Made by a program: the position numbers and the translations under genes. The notes beneath the pieces were generated by a model, which made no database searches, had not been told where the DNA came from, and worked only from the letters and a program-made list of their open reading frames with translations. This document shows positions 17,334 to 25,895 of a stretch of 64,000 nt of DNA, one piece after another. The first letter of the stretch is position 1; each line of letters starts with the position of its first letter. This DNA comes from Acidobacteriota bacterium. Its GTDB lineage: Bacteria > Acidobacteriota > Terriglobia > Bryobacterales > UBA6623. The DNA is taken from positions 248,001 through 312,000 of the forward strand of contig WGMB01000007.1 in assembly GCA_016125275.1 (NCBI GenBank). The letters are read 5' to 3'.

Positions 17334-18059
17334 ATGTCGAATCCGGCCCCGATTCTGGAAGTCCGACAGCTCGTCAAGTCGATCGACAGCGGCGCCCACC
17401 TGGTCGAAATCCTCCGCGGGCTGAGCTTCGCCGTCCCGCGCGGACAGTTCGCCGCCATCCGCGGCCCGTCGGGCAGCGGCAAGAGCACCTTGCTGGGTCT
17501 GCTGGCTGGGCTGGACGCCCCGACGGCCGGCCAAGTCTTCATCGACGGTCAAGAGATCAGCGGTTTGGACGAGGATTCCCTGGCCGTGCTGCGCGCCCGC
17601 AAGGTCGGCTTCGTGTTCCAGTCCTACCAGCTCGTGCCGACGCTCACGGCGGAGGAGAACGTGCTGCTGCCGCTGGACCTGATCGGCGACGCCGACGGCT
17701 CGGTGGATCGCGCCCGGGCGCTGCTCGACGAGGTCGGCTTGAAGAACCGCCACGACCACTACCCCGTGCAGCTCTCCGGCGGCGAGCAGCAGCGGGTGGC
17801 GCTGGCGCGCGCCTTCATCAATCGGCCGGCGCTGATTTTGGCCGACGAGCCGACCGGCAACCTCGACACGGCCAACGGCGCGCACGTGCTCGACATGCTC
17901 CGCGACCTCAATCGCCGCGAGGGAGCGACGCTCGTGCTGGTGACCCACGACGAGCAGCTCGCCCGGCAGGCCGACCGCATCATCACGCTGCGGGACGGCG
18001 AGATCGTGGCCGATGAGCTCGCGGCGCAGAGCCGCGAAGCCGTCGAGGCCGCTCGATGA
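17334..18059 (+). CDS. ybbA: ABC transporter ATP-binding protein YbbA-like
   Basis: A 241-residue ATPase of the LolD/MacB/YbbA group. Walker A is GPSGSGKST, the Q-loop lies in VGFVFQSYQLVPTLTAEENV, the ABC signature is LSGGEQQRVALARAF, Walker B is LILADEPTGNLD, and the switch His is in LVLVTHDEQLA. It should pair with the following permease, whose start overlaps its stop by four bases (ATGA at 18056-18059). The group acts in mechanotransmission from the cytoplasm to lipid- or lipoprotein-handling periplasmic domains. Confidence 0.93.
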   Translation: MSNPAPILEVRQLVKSIDSGAHLVEILRGLSFAVPRGQFAAIRGPSGSGKSTLLGLLAGLDAPTAGQVFIDGQEISGLDEDSLAVLRARKVGFVFQSYQLVPTLTAEENVLLPLDLIGDADGSVDRARALLDEVGLKNRHDHYPVQLSGGEQQRVALARAFINRPALILADEPTGNLDTANGAHVLDMLRDLNRREGATLVLVTHDEQLARQADRIITLRDGEIVADELAAQSREAVEAAR

Positions 18060-20632
18060 GCCCGCTCGAGCCGCCCTCGGGGGGCTGGCGGACGGCCGCC
18101 AAGATCGCCTGGCGCGAGTCCCGCTCCTCGGCCGGCAAGTTCCTGTTCGTGATTCTCGCCGTGGCCGCCGGCGTGGGCGCCCTCAGCGGCGTGCGCGGCT
18201 TTTCCGGCGCGTTCCGCTCGATGCTGCTCAAGGACGCTCGCCAGCTCATGGCCGGCGACTTGTCGGTCCGCATGTACCACGAGCCCGACGCCGCCGAGCG
18301 CAAGGTGCTCGACGCCATCGTGGCCGACGGCGCCGAGCGGACCTGGATCACCGAGGCCGTCTCGATGGCGACCGCGCCGGGCTCTCCCCGCCCCCTGATG
18401 GTCTCGGTCAAGGCCGTCGAGCCCGAAAAGTACCCCTTCTACGGACAGGTTCTGCTGCGTCCGGAGATTCCCTTGCGCGAGGCGCTCACGCCGGACTCGA
18501 TCGTCGTCACTGACGATCTGCTCATGCGGCTGGGCGTGGAGGTCGGCGACCGGATTCGGCTCGGCGAGGCGACCTACCGCATCGCCGCCGTCGTGACGGT
18601 GGAGCCCGACCGCATGACCGGCAGCTTCAACGTGGGCCCACGGCTGCTGATGAGCCGCCAGGCGCTGGACCGCTCGGAGCTGATGCAGGTGGGCAGCCGC
18701 GCCGCCCAGCGCTACCTATTCAAGATTCCCTTCGGCGACGACTCCGACGCCCGGATCAGCAAGGCCCGCGCGGCGCTCGAAACGGTGTTCCGCAAGTATT
18801 GGATCGCCGACTACCGCGAGACCCACCCGACGATCCGGCGCGGGCTGGACCGGGCCACCAATTTCTTGAGCCTGGTGAGCCTGGTGGCCATGATCGTCGG
18901 CGCGCTCGGCGTGGCCATGGCCATGCATTCGCATCTGCAGCAGCGGCTCGACACGATCGCGATCATGAAGTGCATCGGCGCCCGCTCCAACCAGATCCTG
19001 AGGATCTACCTGTTGCAGACGCTGTCGCTGGGCCTGGTCGGCAGCCTATTGGGCGTGGCCGCCGGATACCTGGTCCAGGCCGGCGCCCCGCGGCTGATCG
19101 CGAACTACTTCCCCAGCGCCCCGAGCTTCAGTTGGGAGCCGCTGATGGCGGCGCAGGCCCTGCTGATCGGCGTGCTGACGACGTTGCTGTTCAGCGCGCC
19201 GCCGCTGCTGGCGATCCGTAAGATCCGGCCCGCATTGATCTTCCGCCGGGAGATGGAGGGCCGCAGCAAGGGATTGCTCGACCGGCTGCGGATGACGCCC
19301 GCCGGGATCGTCTCGGGCGGGGTGATCTTGACGGGTTTGGCCGTCGTGGCCGCTTGGCTGGGCGATTCGCTGATCTTGGGCCTGTGGTTCGCCGGCGGCT
19401 TGCTGGTGAGCGTTCTGGTGCTGGCCTTTGCGTCGTGGGCCCTGCTGCGCGGGCTGGAGGCCTTGCCCGCCAAGCTGCCGTTCCGGCTGCCCACGGCGCT
19501 GCGCCACGGCATCGCCAACCTGCACCGGCCGGGCGTGCACGCCGAGGCGATCTTGGTGGCGCTGGGCATCGGCGTAACGTTCACGCTCTCGGTCTACTTG
19601 ATCCAGAGCTCCGTGCTCGATCAGATGGTCCAGAGCGCTCCGCCGGAGATGCCCAACATCTTCCTGGTCAACGTCACCAGCCTGGAGCACGACGACCTGA
19701 AGACCTTCTTGGAGGGCTACCCGGGCGTGGAGGAGGTGATCCTGACGCCTTCGGTGCCGGGCCGGCTGCTGTCGATCGACGGCATGAAGCTCGAGGACAT
19801 GAAGCTGGGCGAGGACGGCGAGCGCTTTCGACAGACCCGCGGCCTGACCTGGTTCGACGAAAAGCCCCCCGAGGAGATCCAGCCGCTCGAAGGGAGTTGG
19901 TGGGCCGCCGGAGACCCGAGCGCGCTGGCCGGGCTGCGCGAAGACGTGGCCGAGACGCTCGGCGTGCGTGTCGGCTCGACGCTGGAATGGATGGTCGGCC
20001 GCGACGTCATCACGGCGAAGGTGAACCTCATCTATCGCGTGGAGAGCATCCGGCCGGTTTCGTCGACCTACTTCGTGCTCACCAGGTCTGCGCTCGCCAA
20101 CCGTCCGGCGGTCTACTATGGCGGCGTCCGCATCGCGCCGGACAAGGCTCTCGACCTGCAAAAAGACGCCTACGATCGCTTCCCGACGGTGCTGGTGGTC
20201 AACGTGGCCGACGTGATTCGGATCGTCCAGGAAGTCGTCGACCAGATTGGGCTCGTGGTGCAGATCGTCTCCGGGTTCGCCATCCTCGGCGGCGTGGTCA
20301 TCCTGGTCTCGAGCGTGATGGCCACGCGCTTCCGGCGGATTCGGGAGACGGCGATCCTCAAGGCCTTGGGTGCGACGCGCGCGAAGATCGCCCAGATCTT
20401 CTCGGTCGAGTTCCTACTGCTGGGGCTGGCGGCCGGCGCCATCGGAGCGTTGCTGGCGTCCGTCTTCTCGGCTTTGCTGCTCGAACGGATGCTCGACGCG
20501 CACTTTGTATTCCGGCCCTGGCCGAGCTTGGCGGCGGCGGCGGGCACGGCGCTGCTGGCCAACGTCGCCGGTTGGCTGGCGAGCTTCCGCATCTTGAGCC
20601 GGAAGCCGCTGGAAGTGTTGCGCGGCGAGTGA
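18056..20632 (+). CDS. ybbP: FtsX-like ABC transporter permease YbbP-like
   Basis: An 858-residue permease with the long YbbP-type architecture: one N-terminal membrane segment (FLFVILAVAAGVGALSGV), a large periplasmic MacB-like domain, an FtsX core (FLSLVSLVAMIVGALGVAMAM.., IKC-type coupling helix IAIMKCIGARSNQILRIYLLQ), central membrane helices, a second periplasmic domain, and a second FtsX core (FAILGGVVILVSSVMATRFRRIRETAILKALGATRAKIAQIF). The two FtsX cores indicate a fused, internally duplicated permease working with the YbbA ATPase. It ends 2 bases before a converging gene. Confidence 0.92.
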   Translation: MSPLEPPSGGWRTAAKIAWRESRSSAGKFLFVILAVAAGVGALSGVRGFSGAFRSMLLKDARQLMAGDLSVRMYHEPDAAERKVLDAIVADGAERTWITEAVSMATAPGSPRPLMVSVKAVEPEKYPFYGQVLLRPEIPLREALTPDSIVVTDDLLMRLGVEVGDRIRLGEATYRIAAVVTVEPDRMTGSFNVGPRLLMSRQALDRSELMQVGSRAAQRYLFKIPFGDDSDARISKARAALETVFRKYWIADYRETHPTIRRGLDRATNFLSLVSLVAMIVGALGVAMAMHSHLQQRLDTIAIMKCIGARSNQILRIYLLQTLSLGLVGSLLGVAAGYLVQAGAPRLIANYFPSAPSFSWEPLMAAQALLIGVLTTLLFSAPPLLAIRKIRPALIFRREMEGRSKGLLDRLRMTPAGIVSGGVILTGLAVVAAWLGDSLILGLWFAGGLLVSVLVLAFASWALLRGLEALPAKLPFRLPTALRHGIANLHRPGVHAEAILVALGIGVTFTLSVYLIQSSVLDQMVQSAPPEMPNIFLVNVTSLEHDDLKTFLEGYPGVEEVILTPSVPGRLLSIDGMKLEDMKLGEDGERFRQTRGLTWFDEKPPEEIQPLEGSWWAAGDPSALAGLREDVAETLGVRVGSTLEWMVGRDVITAKVNLIYRVESIRPVSSTYFVLTRSALANRPAVYYGGVRIAPDKALDLQKDAYDRFPTVLVVNVADVIRIVQEVVDQIGLVVQIVSGFAILGGVVILVSSVMATRFRRIRETAILKALGATRAKIAQIFSVEFLLLGLAAGAIGALLASVFSALLLERMLDAHFVFRPWPSLAAAAGTALLANVAGWLASFRILSRKPLEVLRGE

Positions 20633-20634
20633 CC

Positions 20635-21234
20635 TCAGGCTTGGATGCGGGCCGCCAGCTCGCGAGCCCGGAAGGCCAGCCACTTGAAGACCCTCGGCGC
20701 AAACACCGTGGTCGAGCCGGCTTGCCGCAGCAGGTTCGGCGCCTCCTTCCGCACGGCTGTGTAGATCCAGAAGCTCTCGGCCAGGGAAGGCTGTCGGCGG
20801 GCGTTGAGGAAGGCGTTGTTGAGCTCGGCCAGAACCCCCTTTACCGTCCCATGGTGGATGAACGGGTCCGTCCCGTTGATGTCGCTCAAGGACTTCTGGA
20901 CCCGATACGACTGCCGCTCGAAGACGAACCACTCGTGGCCTTTCGTCTGCTGGGCCAACCCGCAGGCCAAGCCCAACTCGAAAGGCATGTTGAACCGGGG
21001 AGTGCGGGGCGCCGGCAAGTCGTGTCGCAAGTACGACAAGTCATGCACGGACGAGCGGCACTCCAGCAGCAAGCCCCAGATCCGGTCCAGCCGCCGCGCG
21101 CCGCTGGTCACCTCGAGCGCCGTACGAGGCGTCAGGCCCAGGGCCGCAATCCCTGCGATGTAGGCCACGAACAGTCGTTCGTAATCCTTGTGGTAGGGCA
21201 GGTTCAGAAAGACGTTGTGGACGTCCGCCGCCAT
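20635..21234 (-). CDS. Uncharacterised FNMPFELGL-motif protein, possible TIR/deoxyribosyltransferase-like fold
   Basis: A 199-residue protein with no assigned function. Visible motifs are NVFLNLPYHKDYERLF near the start, TPRTALEVTSGARRLDRI, LLECRSSVHDLSYL, TPRFNMPFELGLACGL around residues 80-95 and QKSLSDINGTDPFIHHGT. The alternating strand/helix plan with an internal MPFELGL resembles Rossmann-like effector folds such as TIR or nucleoside deoxyribosyltransferases, where an acidic residue in a similar position is catalytic; this is inference only. It follows a 78-codon gene after 7 bases, so the two form one unit. Candidate enzyme or effector of a small conflict or regulatory system. Confidence 0.6.
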   Translation of the reverse strand: MAADVHNVFLNLPYHKDYERLFVAYIAGIAALGLTPRTALEVTSGARRLDRIWGLLLECRSSVHDLSYLRHDLPAPRTPRFNMPFELGLACGLAQQTKGHEWFVFERQSYRVQKSLSDINGTDPFIHHGTVKGVLAELNNAFLNARRQPSLAESFWIYTAVRKEAPNLLRQAGSTTVFAPRVFKWLAFRARELAARIQA

Positions 21235-21241
21235 GCCGCGA

Positions 21242-21478
21242 CTAGGCCGAGCCGTGCTTGGAAGCGGGAGCGGACGTGGAGCGAGAACCTTCGCTGGGAG
21301 CGGCCGGGCCGCGACGGGCTCTCTCGCTCTTCGATCCCAAAACGCTTTGCAGGTACCGTCGCGCCGCCTGGTCGGCCCATTTGCGGCCTTCGTCGGCTTC
21401 TTTCTTGGTCAGACCCAGGGCCTTCGCCACGGCTTCCGTCGTCGGCGGGGGACCCTTGATGATGACTCGCTTCGGCAT
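21242..21478 (-). CDS. Small basic protein of unknown function, partner of the FNMPFELGL protein
   Basis: A 78-residue basic protein. The first 30 residues (MPKRVIIKGPPPTTEAVAKA then LGLTKKEADEG) could form a short helix-turn-helix (TTEAVAKALGLTKKEA); the middle is helical (WADQAARRYLQSVLG) and the end is a low-complexity Ser/Ala/Pro/Arg tail. It could be a DNA-binding or neutralising partner for the next gene, 7 bases downstream. No family is recognised. The conserved-looking N-terminus and tight linkage argue that it is a real gene. Confidence 0.55.
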   Translation of the reverse strand: MPKRVIIKGPPPTTEAVAKALGLTKKEADEGRKWADQAARRYLQSVLGSKSERARRGPAAPSEGSRSTSAPASKHGSA

Positions 21479-21545
21479 CTCTAATGCGCCACTCTCAGCC
21501 TATCACCTCGGAAGAACCCGGCAGCGCGCGAGCCGACCGGTCCCC

Positions 21546-22913
21546 TCAGCCTTCGTCCACCGGCTTGTGATGGCGCGGCAGCATGCCGATCGCGATCGCC
21601 CCCAGCGCCGCCATGCCGAATACCGCCCACAAGGCCGACGAGTAGCCGCCCCAAGCCGCGCGGAGCCCGGCCACGAAGGTCGGGAACCAGAACTGCGTAA
21701 TCGTGTCCGTCGGCAGAATGGCCGACATCGCCCGCGCCAGGGTGGCTAGACCGAACTGGTCCGCCGCCATCAGCGGAATCAGCATGTAGTCGGCGCCCAT
21801 CGCGAATCCGAAGATCGTCGCGAACACGTATACGAAGCCCGGCGACTGCGGCGTCACCAGGAACAGCGTGGGAATCGCGATCGCCACGATGGCGTAGGTC
21901 GCCAGCATCACCCATTTCCGGGGGAACTTGTCCGCCAGATAGCCCGCCAGCAAACGGCCGCCAATCGAGGAGATCAGGATGGCCGACTGGGCGTCACTCC
22001 AAACCGCGTCGCGCGCGGCTTGGTCGGTAAAGCCCTGTTCCTCGAACACGAACTTCATCAGGAAGTTCACGCAGGCGATCGAGCCGATCGAGGCCGCCGA
22101 TCCCACCAGCAACAGCCAGAAGGGGACCTTGCCGAGCAGGAACTGAAAATCCTTGGGCGGCGCGGCCGGCTTCGCCGCCGCAACCTTCTCCACGCTGGTC
22201 TTGCCGTCGGGCAGTTGACCCACGTCTTCGGGCTTGTCGCGAATCACCAGCAGCGCCAGCGGCCAAGCGGCCAAGGCCAAGAAGCCCAAAAACTTCAGGG
22301 CCGAAGTGTAGGCCACGTCGTCGGGCATGGCCGCGGCGGAGCCGTCGCGCACCCACAAGGCGACCGAGCCCATGATGCTGTCGAAGGTGGACGAGTAGCC
22401 GCCGTCCGGCGGCAGATCCTGCCGCAGGTGGATCATCAGCGCGGGGCCGATCTTGTTGACCGCCGCTCCCACCACGGCTACGCCCACGTAGGTGATGCCC
22501 ATGGCGAAGCCGCGCCGCTCCTTGTACCAGTTCGAGATGATGATCTGGTGCGGAATCGGGCCGGCCAGAAAGTAGCCCAGCATGTACAGGCACCAAGCCG
22601 CGTAGTACTCATACTCCGAACCGCTCAGACGCCCAAACCACTGGAAGGCGCAGAACGTCAGCCCCGTTCCGGTGACGATCAGCAGCCTCGGGCTCACCCG
22701 CGGCACGATGATCGGGCCGGCCCAGATGGTCAGCAGAACGGCGATCGGAGCCCCCAGCGTCACGAAGCTCTGCGTCCAGCCGTGGTCGTCCCGCAGATAG
22801 TCGAAAAAGAACGCGATGTTGTAGTAGGGAAAGCCCGTGGAGATGCCGAACGTCAGAAAACAGGCGGCGATCATCCAGGGGCCGCGGAAGGGCTTCGAGC
22901 TGGCGGGTGGCAT
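21546..22913 (-). CDS. Major facilitator superfamily transporter
   Basis: A 455-residue membrane protein with about 12 predicted helices. Helix 1 is WMIAACFLTFGISTGFPYYNIAFFF, and the loop between helices 4 and 5 holds NWYKERRGFAMGITYVGVAVVGA, typical of the oxalate:formate antiporter/monocarboxylate-like branch of the MFS. The central loop contains DKPEDVGQLPDGKTS, another feature of that branch (RxxPEdxGl.pdG). The substrate is probably an organic acid anion but cannot be named. The start ATG 22913 lacks a Shine-Dalgarno sequence; a TACACT hexamer (complement 22942-22947) lies 28 bases upstream. Confidence 0.88.
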   Translation of the reverse strand: MPPASSKPFRGPWMIAACFLTFGISTGFPYYNIAFFFDYLRDDHGWTQSFVTLGAPIAVLLTIWAGPIIVPRVSPRLLIVTGTGLTFCAFQWFGRLSGSEYEYYAAWCLYMLGYFLAGPIPHQIIISNWYKERRGFAMGITYVGVAVVGAAVNKIGPALMIHLRQDLPPDGGYSSTFDSIMGSVALWVRDGSAAAMPDDVAYTSALKFLGFLALAAWPLALLVIRDKPEDVGQLPDGKTSVEKVAAAKPAAPPKDFQFLLGKVPFWLLLVGSAASIGSIACVNFLMKFVFEEQGFTDQAARDAVWSDAQSAILISSIGGRLLAGYLADKFPRKWVMLATYAIVAIAIPTLFLVTPQSPGFVYVFATIFGFAMGADYMLIPLMAADQFGLATLARAMSAILPTDTITQFWFPTFVAGLRAAWGGYSSALWAVFGMAALGAIAIGMLPRHHKPVDEG

Positions 22914-23003
22914 GGCGGATGGGTTCGGAAAGGAAGCGAACAGTGTACACGATCCCCTGGGGGCGCGGAACTTTCCTGTGCTAGCCTGCGAACCGATCCA
23001 GTG

Positions 23004-23924
23004 ATGCGATTGTTGGCGATTTGGGCCTTGCTCGCGCTCTCGGCCGCTCCGTTCGCGGCGCAGTCTCCGTCGTTGGCCGGCCGGATGAAGGATCTGGCCT
23101 TTGGCCGGCGCAGGGCCGAGGCGCTGCAGCTCATCGAAGAGAGCCGCCCCGAGGGCTGGCAGCGCGATCCGGCCTTCCTGGAGGCTCTCTCCTGGATGGC
23201 GCGCGGCGCGAGCTTCGCCCAGGATTGGGAGACCGCCGAGAAGTACGCGCACCAGTGCTACGAAGCGAGCTTGGGGCTGGCCCTCGACGGCGGCGCGGAC
23301 TCCTCGCCCGCGCTGGCTACGGCGCTGGGAGCCTCGGTCGAGGTGCTGGGGCAGGCGCTCGCGGGTCGTGGCGAGCGGGCCGCGGCGATCGACTTTCTGG
23401 GCCGCGAGCGGGAAGCCTGGGCCGGAACGTCCATCGAAACCCGCATCCAGAAGAACTACCTGCTGCTCGGCCTGGAAGGGCGGCCGATGCCGTCGTTCGA
23501 GATCGAACGATACATCGGCGCCGAGCAGCCCGTCGACGCAGCCGGCCAGGTCGCGCTGTTCTACTTCTGGGCCCACTGGTGCGCCGACTGCAAGGCCCAA
23601 AAACCCTCCCTGCTGCGACTCCACGAGCGGTACGCCGCGCAGGGGCTGCGGATCATCGGTCCCACTCGCCTCTACGGCTACTACGGCGACCGGACGCAGG
23701 TTCCCCCGGCGGAGGAGATCGCCTACATCGAAGGCCCTTGGCAGGCCGAGCACCCGCTGCCCGACTGGATGCCCAAGCCGCTGACCAACCAGGGCTTCGT
23801 GGATTTCGGCGTCTCGACCACCCCGACCCTGGTGCTGGTCGACCGGCAGGGCGTGGTGAGCCTCTACCATCCCGGCCAGATGAGCTACGAAGAGCTCGAA
23901 AAGGCGATCCGTCCGCTGCTGTGA
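23004..23924 (+). CDS. Exported thioredoxin-like (TlpA-type) protein
   Basis: A 306-residue protein with a signal peptide (MRLLAIWALLALSAAPFAAQ). Residues 20-150 form a helical, TPR-like region (AFLEALSWMARGASFAQDWETAEKYAHQC..). The thioredoxin domain starts near 165 with the active site HWCADCKAQ (Cys193 and Cys196) and continues through the cis-proline in VSTTPTLVLVDRQG. It should act as a periplasmic thiol-disulfide oxidoreductase. The stop overlaps the GTG start of the next gene, a GT2 glycosyltransferase, an odd functional pairing. Confidence 0.82.
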   Translation: MRLLAIWALLALSAAPFAAQSPSLAGRMKDLAFGRRRAEALQLIEESRPEGWQRDPAFLEALSWMARGASFAQDWETAEKYAHQCYEASLGLALDGGADSSPALATALGASVEVLGQALAGRGERAAAIDFLGREREAWAGTSIETRIQKNYLLLGLEGRPMPSFEIERYIGAEQPVDAAGQVALFYFWAHWCADCKAQKPSLLRLHERYAAQGLRIIGPTRLYGYYGDRTQVPPAEEIAYIEGPWQAEHPLPDWMPKPLTNQGFVDFGVSTTPTLVLVDRQGVVSLYHPGQMSYEELEKAIRPLL

Positions 23925-24931
23925 AGATCAGCGTCCTGCTGCCGGTCTACAACGAGCGGACGCTGCTGGGCGAAGCGCTCGATTCGCTGCTGGCGCAAAC
24001 CGAGCCCGACTTCGAGATCGTCGCCGTCGATGACGGCTCCACCGACGGGACGGCCGACCTACTCGACGCGCGAGCCCGGCAGGACTCTCGCCTGCGCCCG
24101 CTCCACTTGCCCCACGGCGGCATCGTGGCGGCGCTCAACGCCGGCCTCGCCGTCGCCCAGGGACGCTACATCGCCCGCATGGACGCCGACGACGTGGCTC
24201 GGCCGGATCGCCTACGGCTCCAGGCGGAGCTTCTCGACCGGCGCCCGGAGGTCGGCTTGGTCGCGGGCCGCGTGCGCTTTCTGGGCGATGCGCAGGCGCA
24301 GGCGGGCATGGCTCGGTTCGTCGGCTGGACCAACGGGTTGCTCTCGGCCGAGCGGATTTCGTGCGAACGGTTCGTGGAGTCGCCCTTCGTACACCCGAGC
24401 GTGATGTTTCGCCGGGAGCTGGTCGAACAATTCGGCGGCTACCGAGCCGGCGACTTTCCCGAGGACTACGAGCTCTGGCTGCGCTGGCTCGAGGCCGGCG
24501 TGCGGATGGAGAAGCTGGACGCCGAGTTGCTGGACTGGAGGGAGCGTCCGCAGCGGCTGACGCGCACCGACCCTCGCTACGGGGTGGAAGCCTTCTTCCG
24601 CTGCAAGGCGCCGTACTTGGCTCGCCGCCTGGCGGAAATCAACCCGCAGCATCCGAGAGTGGTCGTCTGGGGCGCCGGGCGCGTCACGCGGCTGCGCCTC
24701 CGGCCGCTGTTCGAGCTGGGGATCGAACCCTCCGCTTGGATCGACATCGACCGCAACAAGATCGGCTGGACGGTGCAAGGCGCGCCCGTGCTGGGGCCGG
24801 GCGACTTGCCGCAGCCCGCCGAAACCTTCGTCTTGGCGGCGGTGGGCAAGCGCGGCGCCCGCGAGCTCATCGAGCCGGTTTTGCGCCGGAGGGGCTTCGT
24901 GGTCGGCCGGACCTGCCTGTTCTGCGCCTAG
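23921..24931 (+). CDS. GT2 glycosyltransferase with C-terminal Rossmann-like domain
   Basis: The start is GTG 23921, overlapping the previous stop as GTGA. The 336-residue protein opens MKISVLLPVYNERTLLGEAL, followed by VAVDDGSTDGTADLL and YIARMDADDVARPDRL (DxD metal site), the GT2 family core, with an HPSVMFRRELVEQFGGYR acceptor-side motif and FPEDYELWLRW (ED catalytic region). From about residue 240 comes an added domain starting VVVWGAGRVTRLRLRPLFELG and IDIDRNKIGWTVQGAPVLGPGDL, a dinucleotide-binding-like fold similar to the N-terminal part of PglD-type sugar acyltransferases. The sugar donor and acceptor are unknown. Confidence 0.83.
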   Translation: MKISVLLPVYNERTLLGEALDSLLAQTEPDFEIVAVDDGSTDGTADLLDARARQDSRLRPLHLPHGGIVAALNAGLAVAQGRYIARMDADDVARPDRLRLQAELLDRRPEVGLVAGRVRFLGDAQAQAGMARFVGWTNGLLSAERISCERFVESPFVHPSVMFRRELVEQFGGYRAGDFPEDYELWLRWLEAGVRMEKLDAELLDWRERPQRLTRTDPRYGVEAFFRCKAPYLARRLAEINPQHPRVVVWGAGRVTRLRLRPLFELGIEPSAWIDIDRNKIGWTVQGAPVLGPGDLPQPAETFVLAAVGKRGARELIEPVLRRRGFVVGRTCLFCA

Positions 24932-24941
24932 TCTCGCCGGC

Positions 24942-25259
24942 TCAGCCGAGGTTGGCGGCGATCCATTCCAGGTAGGCGGCCGAGCCGGACTCGACCGGCA
25001 GAACCACGAATTCCGGCGTGTCATAGGCGTGCAGCTCACGGACGGCCGCCTCGAGCGCCGGCGCCGTCTCCGCGTCGGTCTTCATCAGCAGCAGAACCTC
25101 GGCGTCGTCCTGCACGGCGTCGTCCCACCAATAGAAGCTCCGGACGCCGGGGATGATGTTGACGCAGGCGGCCAGCCGTCGCTCCACCAGCGCCCGCGCC
25201 AGCTCCGCCGCGGCGTCCGCGCCGCCGCAGGTCGTCAGAGCGATGCGTTTATTCGTCAT
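24942..25259 (-). CDS. cutA: Divalent cation tolerance protein CutA
   Basis: A 105-residue protein matching CutA1 throughout: ALVERRLAACVNIIPGVRSFYWWDDAVQDDAEVLLLMKT, then LHAYDTPEFVVLPVESGSAAYLEWI. CutA forms very stable trimers and is linked to copper tolerance, although its precise role is debated. The usual length is 100-115 residues. It is divergent from the ftsB-like gene across 42 bases. Confidence 0.93.
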   Translation of the reverse strand: MTNKRIALTTCGGADAAAELARALVERRLAACVNIIPGVRSFYWWDDAVQDDAEVLLLMKTDAETAPALEAAVRELHAYDTPEFVVLPVESGSAAYLEWIAANLG

Positions 25260-25289
25260 TTCTTTGCGCCCCAAACGCCCATTCTCGAC

Positions 25290-25295
25290 TATCCT
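25290..25295 (+). promoter_or_regulatory. -10-like hexamer of the ftsB-like gene
   Basis: TATCCT ends exactly 6 bases before ATG 25302, with no room for a ribosome binding site. This predicts a leaderless mRNA. Confidence 0.55.
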
Positions 25296-25301
25296 AGGCC
25301 C

Positions 25302-25607
25302 ATGCAGCTCCAAACCGCCCGGCGCAGCCAACGACGCTTCATCCTGTGGGGCGTGGCGGCGTTCGCCGTCTTGGCCTGGGTGCAGCTATCGGGATTGCAG
25401 ACCGTGCTGGAGCTCCGCCAGGCTTGGCGCCAAGAAGCTCAGCTCGAACAGGATGTGGAGCGGCTGGAGGAGAGCGTCGGCGAGCTCGAGGCCAGCGTCG
25501 AGAGCTTGGCGTCGGACGACAGCGAGGCCATCCAACTGTTGGCCCGAGAGAAGCTGGGGCTGGCCCGCCGCGGCGAGATCGTCGTCAAGGTTCCCAACAA
25601 ACAGTAG
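25302..25607 (+). CDS. Septum formation initiator, FtsB/DivIC-like
   Basis: A 101-residue bitopic protein: a short basic cytoplasmic tail (QLQTARRSQRR), one membrane helix (FILWGVAAFAVLAWVQLSGL), a coiled coil rich in Glu and Leu (QEAQLEQDVERLEESVGELEASVESL), and the conserved end IQLLAREKLGLARRGEIVVKVP. This is the FtsB/DivIC plan. The family bridges FtsL and FtsQ in the divisome. No other division gene is nearby. Confidence 0.85.
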   Translation: MQLQTARRSQRRFILWGVAAFAVLAWVQLSGLQTVLELRQAWRQEAQLEQDVERLEESVGELEASVESLASDDSEAIQLLAREKLGLARRGEIVVKVPNKQ

Positions 25608-25637
25608 GTTTGAGTCCTCGGCCGCTGGCTCTAGCCG

Positions 25638-25895
25638 TCAGTAGGCGTCCTTCCTGTGGCGAATTCGCGTTATGTCGATTCGGAAGGTCTTGTCATCGAT
25701 CGTGTAGATTACGCGATAGTCGCCCACACGAAGGCGCCAGGACTCTTTGTCGCCCTTGAGCTTCTTACAGCCGGAAGGGCGGGGCTCTTGTCCGAGACCT
25801 CTGATTCGGTCGAAGATCCGCTCAACGATGTCGGATTCCAGTCGTCCCAATTCTTTGAGAGCGCTCGTCTTGATGCCGACGGCGTATTCAGCCAT
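25638..25895 (-). CDS. RelE/ParE family toxin
   Basis: An 85-residue protein with the RelE fold: KTSALKELGRLESDIVERIFDRI (helices 1 and 2), CKKLKGDKESWRLRVGDYRVIYTIDD (strands with the conserved R-x-G-x-Y-R motif) and the basic end ITRIRHRKDAY. RelE toxins cleave mRNA at the ribosomal A site. It overlaps the upstream antitoxin gene by eight bases, as usual for such pairs. Confidence 0.9.
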   Translation of the reverse strand: MAEYAVGIKTSALKELGRLESDIVERIFDRIRGLGQEPRPSGCKKLKGDKESWRLRVGDYRVIYTIDDKTFRIDITRIRHRKDAY

